Part shown: piece after piece, positions 4,977 through 10,151 of the stretch
Position numbering within the stretch: the stretch's first letter is position 1
Layout: the number at the start of each line of letters is the position of its first letter
NCBI GenBank assembly: GCA_902767395.1
Contig: CACXHI010000129.1
Span: forward strand, 1-10,151
Length of the DNA: 10,151 nt
Direction: 5' to 3'
From: Oscillospiraceae bacterium
GTDB taxonomy: Bacteria > Bacillota > Clostridia > Oscillospirales > Oscillospiraceae
Program-made: the position numbers and the translations under genes
Notes under the pieces: model-generated
What the model was told of the DNA's origin: nothing
Databases searched by the model: none
Seen by the model: the letters and a program-made list of their open reading frames with translations, nothing else

Positions 4977-7900
4977 ATGAAACACTTGCTCAACAGACTG
5001 ACCGCTTTCGTTCTGGCCGGCCTGCTTCTGCTCAGCGCAGGCGGCGTCTTTGCCGCGATGCCGGGACTGCCGGACCCGTTCTGCCGCTTGGGGACGAAGC
5101 CGCTGGCCATGCTTGCCGGCGGCGGAAAGACCGTCGAGGCGGAGCATGAGATCTATTATATTGAGGAGTCGGACGGCTCTGTGCGCCGGTTTTCCACGAA
5201 GAAGACCGTGGTGCAGGGGCCGGTGGAGAAGCTGAACTACGACAACGGCGTGCTCTATTATGCCCGCCCCCACGCTGAGGGCGGCTTCGATCTGTGCGCC
5301 TACGCCCTCTCGTCCCAGCGTGAGACCGTCCTGTTGGACAATTTCTTCGGAAACCTGAAGCAGGTCTATCTGGTGGACGGCGCGTATCTGGACTTCTCCT
5401 GTGACAACGCCGTCTGGCGGCTGGATCTGAAGAGCGGGGCCTACCGTCTGGTCCTCTTTGCCAGAGACCTGTGGAGCTTCGTTCCCACGGGCTGCGGCTT
5501 GATTTATGCCACCGGCAGCCTGTTCGATTATACGATTCATGCCGACGGACGTTTGCTGGTTGCCCATGCGGACGACTATAACGTGGACTTCTCCCTCGGC
5601 AGCGGCGCGCTGGTCTATACGCTGGGGGGTACGGATTATCAGATGGATCTCGCCTCCGCCTTTGGCGGCGCGGCCCAGCCGGTCCGCTTCTCCGGCTACG
5701 CCTACACCACGCTCGCCGGTGACACGGAAGCCCCCGCGCTGACCCCGGAGGAGGCGGCAGCGGCGGAGGAGAGTGAGATGGAGCGACTCAGCCGCGAGCT
5801 GGCGGAGATTCTGGAGCGGCCCGAAAACCAGCCGCCCGCCCTCGGCAGCGCCGTGGATAACGACGCGACGGAGGCGGAGCCCGATCTGACACAGGCGGAC
5901 CCCAACGACCCGCAGGCGCCGCAGTCGACTGAGCCTGTTCCGACGGAGTCTGCTTCCACCGAGTCGGCACCCCAGCCAACGGAACCGGCGCCCCAGCCAA
6001 CGGAACCGGCACCCCAGCCGACGGAGCCTGCACCCCAGCCGTCCGCGCCTGCCGCAGAGCAGACGCCTGCTGCGCCCGCAGAGCCGGAGCCTCCCACGGT
6101 GACGCTGCCCAGAGAGCCGGTTCCCGTTTATGAAAACGACGGAGCGGTGCGCCGCGTCGCATCGGTCGGCGTGCAGAACATTGTCCGCCGCGCCCGCCAG
6201 ATGCTGAACGTCCGCTGGACGCCCCGTGCGGACGTTGCAAGCTGGGGCGGCGGCGTGACCTACCACAAGGGCGTCACCTACACCGGTCTGCCCTACTGTC
6301 AGGGTTGCTCCTACGTTCCGTGGAACACCAGCCTCGACAGCTTTGTGAGCGCGGTCAACAACAGCACCAGCAAGATGTATACATCCCGTTCGACCTACGG
6401 CAGAGGCGGCCCCTACTACGGTACCGACTGCTCCGGCTTTGTTTCCTGGGCGTGGAATCTCCCGCAGCGCCGCACGACCACCACGCTGGGCGACAGCGCC
6501 GTATCTTTCAAGGTCGGCAATTCCTACCAGCAGCTTCAGGTGGGCGACGCCCTTCTCAGCGGCGGACATACCGTTCTGATCACGGACGTGACCTATGACG
6601 CCGACGGCAGCATCAACGGCATTGAGGCCTCCCACGCGAACAATTCCCACGCCTATAACGATTGCTGCTACAGCATTCACTACAACGGCGTTTCCGCGCT
6701 GCTCCAGTTCCAGAAGGCGTGGCTCAACAACGGCTACGCGATCTATCGCAGCGTGAACCGCAACAGCACCGCCTATACCCATTCCTGCGCGGTTCCGCTG
6801 GAGGGGGACGAGTGCTCCAAGTGCGGCGTCGGCGCGTTCCTGAAGCCCGGCATCGACGTGAGCGAGCATCAGGGCGTCATCAACTGGCAGAGCGTGGCCT
6901 CGGAGGTCAGCTTTGCAATCCTCCGGGTCGGCTACACCGGCTACCAGAACCCTGTGCAGAAGAAGGACGCCAGATTCGACGAAAATGCCAAGGGCTGTGA
7001 GGACTACGGCATCCCCTATGGCGTGTACTTCTACGCCGGGGCGACGACCCCGCAGCAGGCCATGCAGGAGGCCCAGCGCGTCGTGGACTATCTGGGGCTT
7101 GAGCGCATCCAGAACGGCAAGCTCAGCCTGCCCGTCTTCTACGACGTGGAGGAGGCCAGAAACATTCTCAAGCTCTCCGACACAGAGCTTCTGGCCGTCA
7201 TTACCGCCTTCTGCTCGACGCTGGAGGATCTTGGGCTTCGTGCCGGCGTCTATGCCAATACCAACGTTTGGAACAATCGCCTGACCGCCCCGGCCTACAA
7301 TTCGTGGGTACGCTGGGTCGCCCAGTGGGATTCCCCCGTCTGCACCGCGGTCGGCGGCGCGAACGTCTGGCAGTTTTCCAGTACCGGCCAGCTTCCCGGC
7401 ATTTCGGCCAATGTGGATCTGAACTACTGGATGGGGAGCGTCGGCAGCATGAATCACCGCTACGTGACCACGGAGGTCTCCGCAACCTGTACCGAGCCGG
7501 GAACGATTACCTACTCCTGCCTGCACTGCGGCGCGCGCTACAGCCGGGCAATTGATTCTTTGGGCCACAGCTATTCCCTCGGTGTCTGCACCCGCTGCGG
7601 CGTTCGTCAGCCTGCCCATGAGCGTTTCTCCGACGTGAAGCGCGGCAAGTGGTACACCCCCTCCGTGGAGTTCGTAGTCTACCGCGACCTGTTCAGCGGC
7701 GTGTCCGAGACGCTGTTCGGATTGAAGGGGGAAATGACCCGCGCCATGCTGGTGACGGTGCTCTACAAGCTGGCGGGAACGCCCAACGTGACGGATGAGA
7801 ACCTGTTTGAGGACGTCAAGACCAGTGCCTACTATCTGCGGGCCGTCGTCTGGGCCTCCCACTACGGGATCACCGCCGGGACAAGCCCCACCAAGTTCTC

Positions 7901-8237
7901 TCCCAAGGGGACTGTGACGCGCCAGCAGGCCGTGACCTTCCTCTACCGCTTCCTGCTGAATCTCGACCCGCAGAATACCGACCGTGCGGATCTGTCGACC
8001 TATCCCGACGCCAAGAAGGTGGAGTCCTATGCCCGCGAGGCGATGGCGTGGGCTGTGCAGGCCGGCGTGCTCACCGGTGTGGAGGAGGGCGGCGTGCTGC
8101 GCCTCATGCCGCGCGCAACCGCGACTCGCGCCGAGGTGACCGTGATGCTGACAAGATTCGTAGAGTATCTGCAGCAGAAGGGACTGGAGGACGCGGCGGT
8201 TTCGGCCTTCCTGAATGAAACAATGAAACGCGACTGA
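4977..8237 (+). CDS. Secreted two-headed peptidoglycan hydrolase: NlpC/P60 + GH25 with Cys repeat and three SLH domains
   Basis: A 1086-residue exported wall enzyme. In order: signal peptide (1-27, cut near VFA-AM); a beta-rich domain of unknown role (about 52-245) with repeated LYY and AY-x-L patterns; a charged helix (256-283); a Pro/Thr/Glu linker with four APQPxxP units (331-358); an NlpC/P60-type Cys peptidase (about 395-595) with Cys485 in GTDCSGFVSW and His531 in SGGHTVLI; a GH25 muramidase (about 622-820) with PGIDVSEHQG and the catalytic pair Asp723/Glu725 in FYDVEE, closing with VDLNYW; a Cys/LGH repeat (834-875); and three SLH domains (883-1063). It should cut both the peptide stems and the glycan chain of peptidoglycan while attached to the wall. 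The ATG at 4977-4979 is set by GGAGGGG at 4966-4972 and by the promoter at 4887-4915. The third NlpC/P60 catalytic residue is uncertain (Glu550 or His553). Confidence 0.9.
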   Translation: MKHLLNRLTAFVLAGLLLLSAGGVFAAMPGLPDPFCRLGTKPLAMLAGGGKTVEAEHEIYYIEESDGSVRRFSTKKTVVQGPVEKLNYDNGVLYYARPHAEGGFDLCAYALSSQRETVLLDNFFGNLKQVYLVDGAYLDFSCDNAVWRLDLKSGAYRLVLFARDLWSFVPTGCGLIYATGSLFDYTIHADGRLLVAHADDYNVDFSLGSGALVYTLGGTDYQMDLASAFGGAAQPVRFSGYAYTTLAGDTEAPALTPEEAAAAEESEMERLSRELAEILERPENQPPALGSAVDNDATEAEPDLTQADPNDPQAPQSTEPVPTESASTESAPQPTEPAPQPTEPAPQPTEPAPQPSAPAAEQTPAAPAEPEPPTVTLPREPVPVYENDGAVRRVASVGVQNIVRRARQMLNVRWTPRADVASWGGGVTYHKGVTYTGLPYCQGCSYVPWNTSLDSFVSAVNNSTSKMYTSRSTYGRGGPYYGTDCSGFVSWAWNLPQRRTTTTLGDSAVSFKVGNSYQQLQVGDALLSGGHTVLITDVTYDADGSINGIEASHANNSHAYNDCCYSIHYNGVSALLQFQKAWLNNGYAIYRSVNRNSTAYTHSCAVPLEGDECSKCGVGAFLKPGIDVSEHQGVINWQSVASEVSFAILRVGYTGYQNPVQKKDARFDENAKGCEDYGIPYGVYFYAGATTPQQAMQEAQRVVDYLGLERIQNGKLSLPVFYDVEEARNILKLSDTELLAVITAFCSTLEDLGLRAGVYANTNVWNNRLTAPAYNSWVRWVAQWDSPVCTAVGGANVWQFSSTGQLPGISANVDLNYWMGSVGSMNHRYVTTEVSATCTEPGTITYSCLHCGARYSRAIDSLGHSYSLGVCTRCGVRQPAHERFSDVKRGKWYTPSVEFVVYRDLFSGVSETLFGLKGEMTRAMLVTVLYKLAGTPNVTDENLFEDVKTSAYYLRAVVWASHYGITAGTSPTKFSPKGTVTRQQAVTFLYRFLLNLDPQNTDRADLSTYPDAKKVESYAREAMAWAVQAGVLTGVEEGGVLRLMPRATATRAEVTVMLTRFVEYLQQKGLEDAAVSAFLNETMKRD
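5967..6050 (+). repeat. Tandem 21-base repeat encoding APQPTEP units
   Basis: Four consecutive 21-base units encode APQPTEP three times and then APQPSAP. The first two units differ at a single base (GCA/GCC-type third position), and the later ones drift further. They form the centre of the Pro-rich linker between the N-terminal domain and the NlpC/P60 peptidase, probably a flexible wall-spanning spacer. Near identity suggests recent duplication, so length may vary between strains. Confidence 0.9.
7476..7601 (+). repeat. Cys/LGH repeat within the hydrolase
   Basis: Residues 834-875 hold one full unit (Cys838, Cys848, Cys851, His864 in SLGHSY) and a half unit VCTRCG (870-875). The spacing C-x9-C-x2-C then 12 residues to His is the same as in the transglutaminase-like protein on the other strand. 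It joins the GH25 domain to the SLH domains. A further CSKCG half unit lies at residues 613-617, between the peptidase and the muramidase. Confidence 0.75.
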
Positions 8238-8245
8238 GCCGCATA

Positions 8246-8291
8246 GCGCTGAGCGCCCCATCCCGAAAACACGGGGTGAGGCGCTCAGCGC
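8246..8291. terminator. Large hairpin between convergent genes, probable bidirectional terminator
   Basis: Perfect 12-base arms GCGCTGAGCGCC (8246-8257) and GGCGCTCAGCGC (8280-8291) flank an inner stem CATCCCG/CGGGGTG (8259-8265 with 8272-8278, one G-T pair) and an AAAACA loop. One C-A mismatch separates the two stems, giving about 19 pairs. It lies 8 bases after the hydrolase stop and 46 bases before the end of the convergent glycerate kinase gene. Neither side has a clear T-tract, so termination would not be of the classical intrinsic kind. It may instead act as a roadblock or 3'-end stabiliser. Confidence 0.6.
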
Positions 8292-8337
8292 GTCAAAACG
8301 GTTGAAAATTGCAAATGGAAAGCTTCGGCGTTTCGTA

Positions 8338-9588
8338 TCAAATGGAAGCGCGCTCCGCCCGGAGCAGGGCCACGGCCACGTCGTTGACGTTCGTTCCGGT
8401 GGGGCCGGTAAAAATCAGGCCGTCGGTCCGTTGCAGGGCGTGGTAGGCGTCGTTGTCCTGCAGGATCTCGTCCACGCGCAGGCCGAGGGCCCTGAGCGCC
8501 GCGCAGGTGTCTCCGTCGGCGTAACCGCCTGCCGCGTCGGTGGGGCCGTCGGTCCCGTCGCTGCCCACGGAGAATACTGCCGCGCGGGGCATCCCGGCAA
8601 TGCCGGTCGCGGCGGAGAGCGCAAGCTCCTGATTCCTGCCGCCCTTGCCCTTGCCGGTCAGCTTTACGACGGTCTCTCCGCCGGCGATGAAGGCACAGGA
8701 GCGGCCCTCTGCTTCATGGGTCCTGAGAATGGAGGCCAGAAAGCTCCCGGCCTCTCTGGCCTGACAGCAGAGCCGATCGGTGAGAAGCACCGGCGCATAA
8801 CCCAGAGCGCAGCAGGCTGAGGCGGCAGCGGCGCAGAGCTCGCGCACGCTGCCGTTGATCTGCGTGTGAACGTTGTCCAACCGCTTCGGCGTTTCCACCT
8901 CCAGCAGCCGCATGGCCGCCTCGGACAGCTGCAGGCCGTATTTCCGCACGACGGCCTCCGCGTCCTGGGCCGTGGCGGCGTCCGGGTAGGCCGGGCCGGA
9001 GGCAATCACGTCCGGCGCGTCGCCCAAAACGTCGGAGAGAAGAATCGCCTCCACCTGCGCCGGGGCGCAGCGCTGGGCGAAGCGGCCACCCTTGACGCCG
9101 GACAGCCGCTTGCGGATCGTATTGATTTCCACAATGTCCGCGCCGCAGGCCAGAAGCTGGTCCGTGAGGGCTTGCAGCTCTGCGGCGGGGATCAAGGGCT
9201 GTTCAAACAGGGCGCTGCCGCCGCCGGAGAGCAGAAACAGCACCGTGTCCTCCGCCGTGAGGCCGCCGACCAGCGCCAAGGCTGCCCGTGTGCCGCGGAA
9301 GGAGTTTTCATCCGGCACCGGATGACCGGCCTCATAGCAGGCAAAGTTGGCAATCTGCCCCCTGACGTGGCCGTATTTCGTCACGACGACGCCCGCCTCG
9401 ATCCGGTCTTGCAGGCAGTCGGAGGCGGCCTTTGCCATCTGCCAGGCCGCCTTGCCTGCGGCAACGAGGAGAACACGGCCCGGAAACCGCTTTCCGACCA
9501 GCGCCCGCCGCACGGCGGCGTCGGGTTGGACGGCGGCAATGGCTGCGCGGACGATGGTATCCGCGTGCTGACGCAGAAGCTGATTCAC
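8338..9588 (-). CDS. Glycerate 2-kinase (DUF4147/MOFRL family)
   Basis: A 416-residue cytoplasmic kinase predicted to phosphorylate D-glycerate with ATP to 2-phosphoglycerate, feeding lower glycolysis. Some older records call this family hydroxypyruvate reductase (TtuD). The N-terminal DUF4147 domain (about 1-240) shows AAGKAAWQMA with Lys46, FLLSGGGSALFEQP (118-131), INTIRKRLSGVKGGR (155-169) and SDVLGDAPDVIASGP (185-199). The C-terminal MOFRL domain (about 300-410) shows GGETVVKLTGKGKGGRNQE with Arg318 and SVGSDGTDGPTDAAGG (340-355). Lys46 and Arg318 match the positions proposed as catalytic in the Thermotoga enzyme, from memory. The start is GTG at 9586-9588, chosen because AAGGAGG lies at 9596-9602, seven bases away. 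It follows the SdpI-family gene by 62 bases, probably in one operon, and ends facing the hydrolase gene. Confidence 0.93.
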   Translation of the reverse strand: MNQLLRQHADTIVRAAIAAVQPDAAVRRALVGKRFPGRVLLVAAGKAAWQMAKAASDCLQDRIEAGVVVTKYGHVRGQIANFACYEAGHPVPDENSFRGTRAALALVGGLTAEDTVLFLLSGGGSALFEQPLIPAAELQALTDQLLACGADIVEINTIRKRLSGVKGGRFAQRCAPAQVEAILLSDVLGDAPDVIASGPAYPDAATAQDAEAVVRKYGLQLSEAAMRLLEVETPKRLDNVHTQINGSVRELCAAAASACCALGYAPVLLTDRLCCQAREAGSFLASILRTHEAEGRSCAFIAGGETVVKLTGKGKGGRNQELALSAATGIAGMPRAAVFSVGSDGTDGPTDAAGGYADGDTCAALRALGLRVDEILQDNDAYHALQRTDGLIFTGPTGTNVNDVAVALLRAERASI

Positions 9589-9650
9589 GGAGGAGCCTCC
9601 TTTCTCGCACAGACCCGGCGCGGGGCAGGGCGATTGCATATAGTATGGAT

Positions 9651-10151
9651 TCAACCCTTTGCTTTTTCCTTCCGGTACACCCGGCGGGCGTAGCACAGGG
9701 AAACGATCAATGCAAGGGAAATCATGGCCAGCGCGATCCCAATGGCCCAGGTTTCGGGGGTCAACACCGCGCCGAGCACCGTGAGAATGCCGCTGACCAT
9801 CATGGCGATTCCGCCGAACCAATTGGTGCGCCGCCACGTTTCGTCGCTGTACTGCGACCACGCGCAGCGCAGGCCAAACGTGCTGTTCCGCCGGGAGCGG
9901 GGCATCAGATTGCCGAGGAAAACGCTCATCAGACCGAGGCCGATGGCAATCACGCGAAGCAAAGACGCGCCGGATGGCGCCGTGCCGGCAGCGTCGCGCC
10001 CTGCAAAATACAGGATGACAGCCTGCAGACCGGTAAAGAACAGACCGGTTGCAAGCAAGACGCCCTGAATCACCTTGGCGTTGGATTCCAAATGCGCCTG
10101 CTTTTGCGCATTCTGCGTGGAAGTGTGGCCGGCGCGCCGTGCGGTTCCTGC
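9651..10151 (-). CDS. SdpI-family membrane protein, partial (5' end outside window)
   Basis: The reading frame is open to the window edge. The nearest possible internal start, TTG at 10089-10091, has no convincing ribosome binding site, so I treat the gene as cut at its 5' end. Counting from that TTG, about 146 residues show four membrane segments (near 10-30, 44-62, 92-112 and 113-133). They also show the SdpI signature LGNLMPRSRRNSTFGLR followed by DETWRRTN. SdpI of Bacillus is an immunity protein against the SdpC toxin and a signalling partner of SdpR, but most family members have unknown roles and often carry an N-terminal DUF1648 that would lie outside this window. No toxin gene is visible. 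It is followed by the glycerate kinase gene on the same strand. Confidence 0.8.
   Translation of the reverse strand, partial: AGTARRAGHTSTQNAQKQAHLESNAKVIQGVLLATGLFFTGLQAVILYFAGRDAAGTAPSGASLLRVIAIGLGLMSVFLGNLMPRSRRNSTFGLRCAWSQYSDETWRRTNWFGGIAMMVSGILTVLGAVLTPETWAIGIALAMISLALIVSLCYARRVYRKEKAKG

Noticed and set aside
5967..6050. Regular repeats that might suggest a CRISPR array
   Set aside because: The units are contiguous, 21 bases long, in frame and coding, with no unique spacers.
4872..8261. A very long open frame on the minus strand opposite the hydrolase gene
   Set aside because: Its translation is rich in Gly, Arg and Leu with repetitive runs, and shows no domain. It is explained by the GC-rich codon use of the plus-strand gene, which has clear domains, a promoter and a ribosome binding site.
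8306..8337. A small stem around GAAAGC-TTCG-GC(G)TTTC as a terminator for the glycerate kinase gene
   Set aside because: The stem is short and has a bulge, and no clear T-tract follows it in the minus direction; the large hairpin at 8246-8291 is the stronger candidate.
9589..9861. A longer N-terminus for the glycerate kinase
   Set aside because: It would overlap the SdpI-family gene and has no family similarity. The GTG at 9588 has AAGGAGG at the right distance and starts the family domain.

Overview
The window looks like a chromosomal segment of a GC-rich gut-type Clostridia, most likely Oscillospiraceae/Ruminococcaceae. This is inferred from four things: the YceD(DUF177)-rpmF pair, sigma-A type promoters with AGGAGG ribosome binding sites, two secreted proteins ending in three S-layer homology (SLH) domains, and the Cys/LGH repeats common in surface proteins of that group. 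I cannot name a species. Coding density is high, no gap exceeds about 240 bases, and no rRNA, tRNA, CRISPR array or transposase is visible.

Layout. (1) 1-616, minus: the end-truncated rpmF (ribosomal protein L32) and the DUF177/YceD gene before it, driven by a consensus promoter (TTGACA, 17 bases, TATAAT) at 651-679. (2) 705-4736, minus: an apparent operon in transcription order. It runs from a 58-residue Cys-rich protein to mtaB (tRNA t6A37 methylthiotransferase), a cyclophilin-type peptidyl-prolyl isomerase lipoprotein and a secreted transglutaminase-like protein with Cys repeats and three SLH domains. (3) 4737-4976: a divergent promoter region. (4) 4977-8237, plus: a 1086-residue secreted protein with an N-terminal beta-rich domain, a helix and Pro-rich linker, an NlpC/P60 peptidase, a GH25 muramidase, a Cys repeat and three SLH domains. 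(5) 8246-8291: a large nested-palindrome hairpin between convergent genes. (6) 8338-10151, minus: a MOFRL-type glycerate 2-kinase preceded by an SdpI-family membrane protein that runs off the window.

How the parts fit. Two themes mix. One is translation (L32, DUF177, MtaB). The other is the cell surface: a two-headed peptidoglycan hydrolase and a transglutaminase-fold protein carry the same C-terminal anchoring kit, and an extracytoplasmic foldase sits between them. The shared Cys/LGH repeat plus SLH kit suggests both enzymes are held in the same wall layer. That they work together is inference. The most unusual item is the NlpC/P60 + GH25 + SLH hydrolase with an unassigned N-terminal domain. 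I do not see a clear new multi-gene system.
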